Of a stretch of 16,611 nt of DNA, positions 1 through 7,304 are shown piece after piece (the stretch's first letter is position 1; the number at the start of each line of letters is the position of its first letter). The notes below the pieces were generated by a model, which did not search any database, was not told the origin of the DNA, and worked only from the letters and a program-made list of their open reading frames with translations. This DNA comes from UBA3210 sp963648895 (GTDB lineage: Bacteria > Bacillota_I > Bacilli_A > RFN20 > CAG-449), in contig CAVJGK010000019.1 in NCBI GenBank assembly GCA_963648895.1, forward strand, positions 1 to 16,611, read 5' to 3'. A program made the position numbers and the translations under genes.

Positions 1-77
1 GGCTTAATCTCTTGTAACGATATAGTCATTATAGGAAAGGTAGAATAAAATAAACAAATAGCGATTAATAGCTTCAT
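1..77 (-). CDS. N-terminus of a secreted or membrane protein (partial)
   Basis: Only the first 25 codons are in the window; the gene runs off the left edge. The start is convincing: ATG at 77-75 is preceded on the minus strand by a perfect AGGAGG (90-85) with a 7-base spacer. The peptide begins MKLLIAICLFYSTFPIM and is hydrophobic with one Lys near the start, so it is a signal peptide or first membrane segment; no lipobox Cys is placed convincingly (the single Cys is at residue 8). It is divergent to asnS. Nothing can be said about function. Confidence 0.7.
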   Translation of the reverse strand, partial: MKLLIAICLFYSTFPIMTISLQEIK

Positions 78-212
78 ACTTTTTCCTCCTCTAAATATAT
101 CTTTTGCAAGTTTTGGGTGAAAATCCTAAAAAATATTTTAAAAAATTTTTTCCAAAGGTAAAAAACTCATAAAAATGCTTTTTTTTGACTATGAATATTT
201 GAAAATAAATTA

Positions 213-218
213 TATAAT
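213..218 (+). promoter_or_regulatory. Possible -10 box of the asnS promoter
   Basis: A perfect TATAAT lies 32 bases before the asnS start. The -35 is not clear: TTGACT at 185-190 is 22 bases away, which is too far for a standard promoter. If this -10 is used, the leader is about 25 bases, leaving no room for a T-box. The surrounding 91-249 interval is otherwise AT-rich with A and T runs and shows nothing else. Confidence 0.35.
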
Positions 219-239
219 TTATAAAGACTTTAATTTTAT

Positions 240-244
240 GGAGG
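240..244 (+). promoter_or_regulatory. Ribosome binding site that decides the asnS start
   Basis: GGAGG sits 5 bases before the ATG at 250. The longer reading frame opening at 175 has no ribosome site and would swallow the likely promoter, and the ATG at 238 overlaps this GGAGG, so 250 is the start. Confidence 0.85.
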
Positions 245-249
245 CACTT

Positions 250-1635
250 ATGGAAGAATTTAAAACCATTAGAGAATTATATGAAGCAGTTAATTATGGC
301 GACCAAATGATGTTAGACCAAATTAATGAAATTGAATTAGAAGGTTGGATTAAAACAAATAGAGATAATGGATCAATCGGATTTATTGAATTAAACGATG
401 GTACTTATTTTAAAAATGCCCAACTTGTTTATAATAACGAATTAGCAAATCACGATGCAGTATCACATTATTTATCCGGCAGCGCGATTGATGTCAAAGG
501 TAAATTTGTCTTAACACCAAATGGAAAACAACCATTTGAAATCCAAGTTACATCAATTGAACTTGAAGGTGATGTTGATCCTTCTTATCCATTACAAAAG
601 AAGAGACATTCTTTTGAATATTTAAGAGAAATCGCACATTTAAGACCTAGAACAAATACTTTTAATGCTGTATTCAGATTAAGAAGTGTTTTATCTATGG
701 GTATTCACGAATTTTTCCAAAATCAAGGATTTGTCTATGTACATACACCAATTTTAACTGGTATTACTTGTGAAGGCGATGACATGTTCCATGTTACAAC
801 TAACGACAAAGATCCAGATGCATACTTTGGTAAGAAAACATTATTATCAGGTTCAGGTCAAATTCATGTCGAAGCTTTTGCAATGGCATTTAGAGATGTT
901 TATACATTTGGCCCTACATTTAGAAGTGAAAAATCAAATACTAGATCTCACGCAGCAGAATTCTGGATGATTGAACCAGAAATTGCTTTCGCAGATTTGG
1001 ATGATGATATGTCTTTAATTGAAGATTGTGTTGTCTATTGCATTCAATATTGTTTAGAAAATGCACCAGAAGAAATGAAATTCTTCAATGAAAGAATTGA
1101 TACAACATTACTTGAAAGATTAAATCACGTTATCAATACTCCATTTAAACGTATGGAATATACTGAAGCTGTTAAGATTTTACAAGATGCAGTTAAAAAC
1201 GGTCATAAGTTCCAAGAAAACAATATCACTTGGGGTATGGACTTAATGAGCGAACATGAAAGATATTTAACTGAAGAAGTAGTCAAAGGACCTTTATTCT
1301 TAATCAACTATCCAAAAGAAATCAAATCTTTCTATATGAGAGAAAATGATGATGGTAAGACAGTTGCAGCTTGTGACTTACTTGTTCCAGGTGTTGGTGA
1401 ACTTGTTGGAGGTAGCCAAAGAGAAGAACGTTATGATATCTTAAAAAAGAAAATGGAAGATTCTCACCTTCCAATGGATAAATACCAATGGTATCTCGAT
1501 TTAAGAAGATACGGCGGATGCAAACACGCAGGCTTTGGTATTGGTTTTGATAGATTTGTCATGTATCTAAGCGGTATGGATAACATCAGAGATTGTGAAC
1601 CATTCCCAAGAACATATGGCAATATGGATTATTAA
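250..1635 (+). CDS. asnS: Asparaginyl-tRNA synthetase
   Basis: Cytoplasmic class IIb aminoacyl-tRNA synthetase that charges tRNA-Asn with asparagine using ATP. With the start at 250 the protein is 461 residues, the usual bacterial AsnRS length. An N-terminal OB-fold for anticodon binding (about residues 20-115, with the stretch ELEGWIKTNRDNG) is followed by the catalytic core. Class II motif 2 is visible near residues 220-245 (FRSEKSNTRSHAAEFWMIEP), where AsnRS-type enzymes read the amino acid and ATP, and motif 3 near residue 428 (GFGIGFDRFVMYLSG). It heads a tight rightward operon, with 16 bases to the next gene. No T-box is seen upstream, although T-boxes are common before tRNA synthetase genes in Firmicutes. 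AspRS is unlikely because the motif 2 and C-terminal sequences follow the AsnRS pattern. Confidence 0.96.
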   Translation: MEEFKTIRELYEAVNYGDQMMLDQINEIELEGWIKTNRDNGSIGFIELNDGTYFKNAQLVYNNELANHDAVSHYLSGSAIDVKGKFVLTPNGKQPFEIQVTSIELEGDVDPSYPLQKKRHSFEYLREIAHLRPRTNTFNAVFRLRSVLSMGIHEFFQNQGFVYVHTPILTGITCEGDDMFHVTTNDKDPDAYFGKKTLLSGSGQIHVEAFAMAFRDVYTFGPTFRSEKSNTRSHAAEFWMIEPEIAFADLDDDMSLIEDCVVYCIQYCLENAPEEMKFFNERIDTTLLERLNHVINTPFKRMEYTEAVKILQDAVKNGHKFQENNITWGMDLMSEHERYLTEEVVKGPLFLINYPKEIKSFYMRENDDGKTVAACDLLVPGVGELVGGSQREERYDILKKKMEDSHLPMDKYQWYLDLRRYGGCKHAGFGIGFDRFVMYLSGMDNIRDCEPFPRTYGNMDY

Positions 1636-1651
1636 TTAATAGGAGAATTAA

Positions 1652-2764
1652 ATGGCGGATTCTAAGATAGAAGAATTAAAAACTGAAGATGCCTTAATAA
1701 AAAAGACTCGTCAAAAGAAAAGAGTCAGAGGGGTATTAATAGTCGTATCAGCGTTACTTCTTGCTTATACGGGCTATTTGAGTGTGCAAACAATTATTGA
1801 CCACGTTAATGCATATTCTTCTAAGGGTGTTGAAGATACTATTACTTTGCTAAATAAATCCGCGAAAGATTCTTTAAACATTTATAAAAAATATTTCAAT
1901 GATGAGTCTAAAGTTGAAATAAGCGATATTTCAACTTATGGAAGATATTTAATTACTTCCAAAGGACGTAATTATATCGATTCATTTAAAATTAATGATG
2001 AAGTTTCGATTCTTGAAGTAGTGGATAATAAGCCAATCACTTATTCAAAAACTGGCAATGTTCGTACATTGGGTGATTATTTAGATACTACATTAGATTT
2101 ATATACTCTTCCTAAAGGTACTTACATGTTATTTGATCAATATGATGAAAATGACATAAACAAAAATGTTGTTTATCATTATAGCGGAGAAACCTATTTT
2201 GAAGAAACTATTTATTCTTTTAAAAACGCTGAAGGAACAAGAAGAAAAATTACTATTAAGGGAAAGAATTCTTCTCCTGCGATAGTTTTAGAAGTTTCAG
2301 AAGTTGCTTCTTTACCTAATACTTATCATGATATAGTAATTTATGATCCTTCTTCTTTAGCTTTAGGAACTTCATATATTGATTCTTTAAAACAAAATTA
2401 TGATGTATATATTACTTCTTCTTTGGTAGAAGCTTACAAAATTAAAGCAAATTATGCTTTAAGCCTCTATGAAGGAGATAATATATATTCAAGTAATTAT
2501 ACATCCATTATTTCTAATCACGATGAAAAAATTGAAAGTGGGGTTTTAACTTCTTTAGATAAAGACAATGCAATTAGAGAATTAGGTGGATATATATTTA
2601 ATGCTGGATATGGATATTATTCTGAAAGTGATAAAGAAGTGTCTGATGCTTCTTTATTAATCAAAAATAATATTTTGGATACACATGTTGGTAAATATAC
2701 TATTTTAGTTGGAAATGCATATGAAAATGCATTGGAAGATATAAATAAAGTTTTAAAAATATAA
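1652..2764 (+). CDS. Unknown single-span membrane protein with large outside domain
   Basis: I do not recognise a family. The 370-residue protein starts with a charged cytoplasmic tail rich in Lys and Arg (residues 1-26, including KKTRQKKRVRG), then one membrane segment at about 27-45, then some 320 residues predicted outside the cell. The outer part is rich in Tyr, Ser, Asn and Asp, with only a few charged helical stretches and no cysteines, and shows no obvious catalytic motif. The positive-inside rule supports an N-in, C-out topology. AGGAG at 1641-1645 supports the start. It lies 16 bases behind asnS and 11 before galE, so the three are probably one transcript. A role in the envelope is inferred only from topology and the galE neighbour. 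The C-terminal half (about 220-370) has an alternating alpha/beta look but I cannot assign it. Confidence 0.85.
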   Translation: MADSKIEELKTEDALIKKTRQKKRVRGVLIVVSALLLAYTGYLSVQTIIDHVNAYSSKGVEDTITLLNKSAKDSLNIYKKYFNDESKVEISDISTYGRYLITSKGRNYIDSFKINDEVSILEVVDNKPITYSKTGNVRTLGDYLDTTLDLYTLPKGTYMLFDQYDENDINKNVVYHYSGETYFEETIYSFKNAEGTRRKITIKGKNSSPAIVLEVSEVASLPNTYHDIVIYDPSSLALGTSYIDSLKQNYDVYITSSLVEAYKIKANYALSLYEGDNIYSSNYTSIISNHDEKIESGVLTSLDKDNAIRELGGYIFNAGYGYYSESDKEVSDASLLIKNNILDTHVGKYTILVGNAYENALEDINKVLKI

Positions 2765-2775
2765 GGAGATTATTT

Positions 2776-3762
2776 ATGGCTAAAATTTTAATTGTTGGTG
2801 GTGCTGGTTATATTGGTTCCCACAACGTAAGAATGTTCTTAGATAAAGGATTTGAAGTTGTCGTAGTAGATAACTTAAATACTGGACATACTAAAGCACT
2901 CGACAAAAGAGCGATTTTCTACAAAGAAGATATTCGTAACAAAGATAAGATGGTAGAAATCTTAAAGAAAGAAAAAGTTGATGCAGTTGTTCATTTTGCA
3001 GCTTTATCTTTAGTCGGCGTATCAATGAAAGATCCTCTTGCTTATTTTGATAATAACGTCTATGGCATGATCGCTTTATTAGAAGCAATGCAAGAAACGG
3101 GCGTTAATAAGATTGTCTTCTCTTCATCCGCGGCAACTTATGGTGAACAAAAACAAATGCCATTAACTGAAGAAAGCTCTACTCAACCAACATCTGTTTA
3201 TGGTGAAACTAAATTAATGATGGAAACAATCATTAGATGGTGTGATAAATGTATCGGTATGAAATATGTATCATTAAGATATTTCAATGCAGCAGGTGCG
3301 ATTGAAGATGGTTCTTTAGGTGAAGACCATAATCCAGAAACTCACTTAATCCCATTAATTTTACAAGTACCTCTTGGAAAAAGAGACCATATTTCTGTCT
3401 TTGGACAAGATTATGAAACTCGCGATGGAACATGTATTAGAGACTATATCCATGTTCAAGATTTAGCAGACGCACACGTAAGAGCGATCAACTGGTTACT
3501 TGATGGCCATGATTCAGAAATCTTTAACCTTGGTTCAGGCGATGGACAAAGCGTTAATGAAATGATTACATGCGCAGAAAAAATCGTTGGTAAAGAAATC
3601 AAAAAAGAATATGTTGAAAGAAGACCTGGCGATCCTGCAACGTTAATCGCATCTAATAAAAAAGCAAAAGAAAAATTAGGTTGGAACAATGATCATTCTT
3701 TAGAAGATATTATGTCTAGCGCATATAACTTCCATAAGAACCATCCAAATGGAATGAAATAA
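2776..3762 (+). CDS. galE: UDP-glucose 4-epimerase
   Basis: Short-chain dehydrogenase-type epimerase interconverting UDP-glucose and UDP-galactose, using tightly bound NAD; it feeds the Leloir pathway and supplies UDP-galactose for surface glycans. At 328 residues it has the normal length. The Rossmann glycine motif GGAGYIGSH is at residues 8-16. The catalytic triad is visible: Ser118 in FSSSAATYG, and Tyr142 with Lys146 in SVYGETK. The substrate-loop stretch RYFNAAGA and the C-terminal GDGQSVNEM and RRPGDPA motifs match GalE. AAGGAG at 2763-2768 overlaps the stop of the gene before, which suggests translational coupling. It is the last gene of the asnS operon and ends at a two-way terminator. 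Epimerases for the N-acetylated sugars belong to the same family, so substrate range is not certain. Confidence 0.94.
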   Translation: MAKILIVGGAGYIGSHNVRMFLDKGFEVVVVDNLNTGHTKALDKRAIFYKEDIRNKDKMVEILKKEKVDAVVHFAALSLVGVSMKDPLAYFDNNVYGMIALLEAMQETGVNKIVFSSSAATYGEQKQMPLTEESSTQPTSVYGETKLMMETIIRWCDKCIGMKYVSLRYFNAAGAIEDGSLGEDHNPETHLIPLILQVPLGKRDHISVFGQDYETRDGTCIRDYIHVQDLADAHVRAINWLLDGHDSEIFNLGSGDGQSVNEMITCAEKIVGKEIKKEYVERRPGDPATLIASNKKAKEKLGWNNDHSLEDIMSSAYNFHKNHPNGMK

Positions 3763-3770
3763 ATAAACAC

Positions 3771-3811
3771 AAAAAAAAGAATAAAGTGTCAAAACTTTAT
3801 TCTTTTATTTT
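3771..3811. terminator. Two-way terminator between convergent genes
   Basis: A 13-base-pair perfect stem (AAAAGAATAAAGT at 3775-3787 with ACTTTATTCTTTT at 3794-3806) and a 6-base loop. An A-run precedes it and a T-rich run follows, so it can end both the galE operon and the leftward membrane-protein operon. The leftward gene's stop codon (3807-3805) lies in the stem edge. Confidence 0.85.
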
Positions 3812-4500
3812 GTGCCTTGTTCTTCAACATAATCCTTCATTTCTTGGGTAGGCTTTTTTGTATGGACTCCTTGGCCTTGGGCCATTTTAGCTTCTTTTAA
3901 TGCTTTTAAATCTTTTCTAAAATATTCATTACCTATTTTAATTGTATGGATATTTCTAACTAATAAGGCTGTTGAACAAATTAAGAAGTGAATAAAACCA
4001 TATACAAATGCGATAAATAAGATATAAGTTAACCATGCATCAAATTTATCAAAGTGGAATACGCTAGCTTTAGAAATACTTGGCCAGTCTGATATAACTG
4101 GTATATTAAAGATTGTAGTTGTAGGCCAATCAAGGGTGAAATAAGCATCGTTTAAATAATTGCCGATGAAATTCCAAGAAAAGTCAGAAATGACGATCTG
4201 ATAGCCTAAAATGATTAAAAATACTAAGATGATAATAATCATTGGTATTCTTGAATCGTAATAGAATTTACGTCTATTCTTTTCAATTGAGATTTTAAAG
4301 AATTGTTTTTTATCAGTTACTAAATTGGCATCGAGAATATCATACATTGATTTATCAACAAATGAACATTGTACTTTGATAATGTATTTGAATAATTTAA
4401 CTAAATATCCAATTAAGATAAATACTAAGATAAAAATCAATAATATAGCTATTAAAACTCTTTTATCGGATTCAGAAAGACTAATTAAGAAATTATTCAT
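3805..4500 (-). CDS. Unknown three-span membrane protein
   Basis: I do not recognise the family. The 231-residue protein has three clear hydrophobic segments at about residues 15-37, 86-104 and 155-181. Between the first two is a basic cytoplasmic-looking loop (EKNRRKFYYDSR near 73-84), and between the second and third an aromatic-rich segment with several Trp and Pro (about 105-150) that is likely outside. The tail from about 190 is charged and cytoplasmic. Its ATG overlaps the stop of the gene before by 8 bases (ATGAATAA), a strong sign of translational coupling and a shared complex or pathway. It is the last gene of the leftward operon. Confidence 0.82.
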   Translation of the reverse strand: MNNFLISLSESDKRVLIAILLIFILVFILIGYLVKLFKYIIKVQCSFVDKSMYDILDANLVTDKKQFFKISIEKNRRKFYYDSRIPMIIIILVFLIILGYQIVISDFSWNFIGNYLNDAYFTLDWPTTTIFNIPVISDWPSISKASVFHFDKFDAWLTYILFIAFVYGFIHFLICSTALLVRNIHTIKIGNEYFRKDLKALKEAKMAQGQGVHTKKPTQEMKDYVEEQGTK

Positions 4501-4987
4501 GTTCTTCCTCCTTTATTACTTGTTTGTTTAGATTATCTAATGATAGATCTTCAATTTGCGGTGGAGCAGGAGTAGGTGGAGGAGTTTGAGTTTCGCTTGT
4601 TTGAGGTTGTGGATTTTGTCCATTACCATTAGGGTTCATATAAGAAAAACCTTTAACTCTTCCTTCTTCATCTGTTTGAATAAATATAGGTTGAAATACT
4701 GTGTTATTTTGTTCATGAATGATAGTTTTTGTTTCATTAACAATAGGAGTATTAGAAGTTTCTTCTTTTGCTTTATCTTGTTCATCAATATGGATTTGAG
4801 CCACTTTATCAATGCTCATATCAATTGACATATCTTCACCTTTAAACCATTTGATAATTCGTTTAATAAACATGATAAAAAAGAGTATAAAAGAATATAT
4901 ACTGTAACATAATATCAACAATAATAAAAAGGGAGAAAGGATGAAATATAATATACCTTGTCCCATTGTCTTTAAAAAGTCGAGCAT
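4493..4987 (-). CDS. Unknown membrane-anchored protein with a proline-rich tail
   Basis: I do not recognise the family. The 164-residue protein has a very hydrophobic N-terminus (about residues 11-42, one long or two short membrane spans) followed by a basic patch (KRIIKWFKG, 42-50). The rest is hydrophilic and probably disordered. It includes a small repeat MSIDMSID (53-60), an Asn/Gln-rich part (117-130) and a proline-rich run with PPP at 136-138 and PAPP at 140-143, ending in an acidic tail. The ribosome site reads GAGGTGG 6 bases before the ATG. It lies 14 bases behind the polytopic membrane protein and overlaps the next gene by 8 bases. The disordered tail could be a docking arm, but that is a guess. 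The proline run is a likely target for EF-P or YebC-type help in translation. Confidence 0.8.
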   Translation of the reverse strand: MLDFLKTMGQGILYFILSPFLLLLILCYSIYSFILFFIMFIKRIIKWFKGEDMSIDMSIDKVAQIHIDEQDKAKEETSNTPIVNETKTIIHEQNNTVFQPIFIQTDEEGRVKGFSYMNPNGNGQNPQPQTSETQTPPPTPAPPQIEDLSLDNLNKQVIKEEEHE

Positions 4988-5001
4988 ATATGTCCACCTC
5001 T

Positions 5002-5910
5002 TTAATCTAGTTTATCAAATATCTCATCAACGATTGGATTTTTCTTATATAACTTTTGATAAATAATGATATAACTACCACTAATTATATGGCTTAATGG
5101 AATTAATAAAAAGAATAAAGACATCAAATTTCGATCGATTTGGAAAAATGCGAGCATAAATGCTACTACACAGACAAAATATAAACTAAATTGAAGGGTA
5201 TAAATGATTTTTCTTTGGTAGAAAGAAAATACATAATAACCTAAAACTACGCAGTAAAAGAGGGTAATACCTAATAGAAGATAGAAACATAATTTATTGA
5301 CAAAGAAGAAAATTATAGTTGCTGCAAGTAAACCAATATTTAATAAATAAACTTGAAGGAAATGATTCTTCTTTTCATTGAATTCATAATCAATCTTTTT
5401 TAATTCATTAGTGATAATAATATATGATAATGAAGAAGAGATTAAACTTAATACATATAGAAATAAGAAATAAAGAGAATTAAATTCTAATTCTTGAATC
5501 TTTAAAATGTTAGCGAATGTGACAATTAAATCAACTTGATAGATAGCTTTAATTAAGAAAGTTGATCCTATTTCTAAGATGGTTAAAACTATACTTGTTA
5601 AAAATACAACATTGTAACCATGGAAATATTTTTTTATTAAAACTCCAAATGTTAATCCATAAATTAAACTTGGAATAGTTAAAAATAAACAAGTTTGAAT
5701 ATCTAATAAAGATAACAAACTCGTAGCGATTAAATAGATGAATGCATATTTATAATCGACCTTAATAAATACTAAACTGGCAACTAATGGTAAAATGAGC
5801 ATTGAAATAAGTTCAATACCTCCAATGAATTTACCTAAGTAAATAATAATGATTGATAGAGCGCACATTAAGGCGATAAATGTAAGTTGTTTTATATCTG
5901 GCTTTTTCAT
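5002..5910 (-). CDS. Polytopic membrane protein, YybS (DUF2232) / ECF S-component-like
   Basis: The protein has 302 residues and about eight or nine hydrophobic segments. The opening MKKPDIKQLTFIALMCAL, a short polar start followed by a first helix with small residues, is the usual look of ECF-transporter S components and of the related YybS/DUF2232 proteins; the length fits DUF2232, which has extra helices after an S-component-like half. S components bind a vitamin or other small substrate for an energy-coupling ATPase module, but no such module is here, so substrate and transport role are unknown. I chose the start at 5910 because AAAGGA lies 6 bases before it. The upstream ATGs at 5940 and 5925 lack ribosome sites, and the one at 5940 overlaps a possible -10 box. 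First gene of a three-gene leftward operon. Confidence 0.8.
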   Translation of the reverse strand: MKKPDIKQLTFIALMCALSIIIIYLGKFIGGIELISMLILPLVASLVFIKVDYKYAFIYLIATSLLSLLDIQTCLFLTIPSLIYGLTFGVLIKKYFHGYNVVFLTSIVLTILEIGSTFLIKAIYQVDLIVTFANILKIQELEFNSLYFLFLYVLSLISSSLSYIIITNELKKIDYEFNEKKNHFLQVYLLNIGLLAATIIFFFVNKLCFYLLLGITLFYCVVLGYYVFSFYQRKIIYTLQFSLYFVCVVAFMLAFFQIDRNLMSLFFLLIPLSHIISGSYIIIYQKLYKKNPIVDEIFDKLD

Positions 5911-5930
5911 AAAAAATCCTTTCATAAAAC

Positions 5931-5939
5931 ATTTTAACA
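5931..5939 (-). promoter_or_regulatory. Possible extended -10 for the leftward membrane operon
   Basis: On the minus strand the bases read TGTTAAAAT, an extended -10 (TGn plus TAAAAT). No good -35 is seen 17 bases upstream. Transcription would begin near 5924, leaving a leader of about 14 bases with AAAGGA, consistent with a start at 5910. Confidence 0.35.
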
Positions 5940-5994
5940 TAATTTTTTAGGATTTTTACTAATATTTGCTAAATATTAATATAGGTGAATATTT

Positions 5995-6417
5995 ATGAAA
6001 AGATTAAAAAAACTATTATTGTTATGCTTTGTTTTATTTAACTTATTATCATGTGGTAAGCCACAAGATGATAGCAAGATATTTGATAAAGAAAAATTAA
6101 CTATTGCATATGATGATAAGATATTTTCTTTGTTAGAAAGTGAATATTATATTTTATTCTATTCTCCAAAATGTAAAGCGTGTTTAGATACTTTAAAATT
6201 TATTGAATATAAATATAATGAAAAGAATTTTGATATCTATCTTATTAATATCTTAGAATCAACTGTTGCTTATGATAAACAAAACATTACTAATTTAAAT
6301 TGTAATAGCATAGAAGATTTTTATTTGTTTAAAACACCTTATTTAATAACTATTTTTCAAGAATGTATTGTCTCTGAAGTAGGTGGATTTAATGAAATAA
6401 GAACATACTTAAAATAA
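5995..6417 (+). CDS. Small thioredoxin-fold lipoprotein
   Basis: A 140-residue lipoprotein: basic start and hydrophobic stretch (residues 1-17), then lipobox LLSC with the lipidated Cys at 20. The rest has a thioredoxin-like layout. After a beta strand (YILFYSPKC) comes a CxxC redox motif, Cys60-Lys-Ala-Cys63, with a helix following; a second strand DIYLINIL is near 80-87, and a Thr-Pro at 114-115 (FKTPYLITI) fits the cis-proline that faces the active site in this fold. It probably works outside the membrane on disulfides or as a bound redox adaptor; the partner is unknown. AGGTGA at 5983-5988 supports the start. It is divergent from the membrane operon and shares a 77-base spacer with it (from the 5910 start), which also holds a 7-base inverted repeat (5961-5967 with 5971-5977) of unknown meaning. 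Confidence 0.8.
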   Translation: MKRLKKLLLLCFVLFNLLSCGKPQDDSKIFDKEKLTIAYDDKIFSLLESEYYILFYSPKCKACLDTLKFIEYKYNEKNFDIYLINILESTVAYDKQNITNLNCNSIEDFYLFKTPYLITIFQECIVSEVGGFNEIRTYLK

Positions 6418-6485
6418 ATTGGACAATAAAAAATGAATTTATAGTAAAAAAATAATTAAGAAATGTTTTTTCTATTAAATCTTTG

Positions 6486-6494
6486 TGCTATACT
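6486..6494 (+). promoter_or_regulatory. Extended -10 promoter of yebC
   Basis: TGCTATACT is a full TGn extension plus a TATACT -10 box. The -35 region is only a T-rich run, as expected for extended -10 promoters. The start of transcription would be near 6501, giving a leader of about 27 bases that holds AAGGAG at 6512-6517. Confidence 0.65.
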
Positions 6495-6527
6495 TTTTAA
6501 GTCTTATTCGATAAGGAGATTTTTATT

Positions 6528-7247
6528 ATGGGAAGAGCACACGAAGTTAGAGCAAAAGCAATGGCTGCAACAGCGGCAGCAAGAAGTGCTTTATTTATGA
6601 GAGCTTCAAAAGAAATTTATATGGCTGCAAAATCTGGTGAACCTGATCCAGAAATGAACTTAGCTTTAAGATCCGCGATTGAAAAATGGAAGGGTCAAAA
6701 CGTAACAAAAGAAGTTATTGAAAGAGCTATTCAAAAAGCAAAAGGTGGTTCAGCAGAATCATATACTGCAGGTAGATATGAAGGCTTTGCTCAAGGAGCT
6801 AGTGCAATTATCGTTGATACATTAACAGACAACACAAACAGAGCTTATGTTAATGTAAGAGGCGCATTTACTAAAAAAGGTGGTCACTTAGGTACTCCAG
6901 GTTCAGTTTCATTCAACTTCAATGAATGTGGTGTTATTGAATTCGAAGGTACAAATAGAGACGAAGTAGAAGAAACCTTAATCATGTCTGATGTTGATGT
7001 CAACTCAGTTGAACTTGATGAAGATTTCATCACTGTAACAACTGCACCTACTGCATTAAACCAAGCTAAAGAAGCATTAAACGGAATGGGTATTTCTGAA
7101 TTCACAACATGTGAAATTAAGATGTTACCAAATGAACTTGTTGAACTTGATCCAGAAGATGAAGAAAAATTCAAAGGTTTATTAGGAATGCTTTCTGAAT
7201 GTGAAGACGTTCAAGCAGTATATCATAACGTTAAATTACACGATTAA
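6528..7247 (+). CDS. yebC: YebC/TACO1-family translation factor, YebC_II (YeeI/YeeN) type
   Basis: The protein has 239 residues, the family's standard size. The N-terminal helical domain opens MGRAHEVRAKAMAATAAARS rather than the MAGHSKW of classic YebC. With the GEPDPEMN stretch (37-44) and AIQKAKGG (67-74), this places it in the second group with B. subtilis YeeI and E. coli YeeN. The middle and C-terminal parts carry RYEGFAQGASAIIVD and TKKGGHLGTPGSVSF. The family was long annotated as a transcription regulator; more recent work links YebC/TACO1 proteins to relief of ribosomes stalled on proline runs. Strong ribosome site, own promoter upstream and terminator downstream make it a single-gene unit. 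It is presumably cytoplasmic and ribosome-associated. Confidence 0.93.
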   Translation: MGRAHEVRAKAMAATAAARSALFMRASKEIYMAAKSGEPDPEMNLALRSAIEKWKGQNVTKEVIERAIQKAKGGSAESYTAGRYEGFAQGASAIIVDTLTDNTNRAYVNVRGAFTKKGGHLGTPGSVSFNFNECGVIEFEGTNRDEVEETLIMSDVDVNSVELDEDFITVTTAPTALNQAKEALNGMGISEFTTCEIKMLPNELVELDPEDEEKFKGLLGMLSECEDVQAVYHNVKLHD

Positions 7248-7255
7248 TTAAAATT

Positions 7256-7290
7256 AAACAACTAAGTCATATTTGATTTAGTTGTTTTTT
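7256..7290 (+). terminator. Terminator after yebC
   Basis: A 13-base-pair stem (AAACAACTAAGTC at 7256-7268 with GATTTAGTTGTTT at 7275-7287, one G-U pair), 6-base loop and a T-run to 7290. It ends only 14 bases before the next start, whose ribosome site AAGG (7293-7296) follows directly. Confidence 0.85.
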
Positions 7291-7304
7291 GTAAGGTAGA
7301 AAGA

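Noticed and set aside
175..249. Extra 25-residue N-terminus on AsnRS from an upstream ATG
   Set aside because: No ribosome site before 175; the stretch holds the likely promoter; AsnRS length and the GGAGG at 240-244 fit a start at 250.
5911..5940. Longer N-terminus (10 extra residues) on the polytopic membrane protein
   Set aside because: No ribosome site for the ATGs at 5940 or 5925, and AAAGGA is placed for the ATG at 5910.
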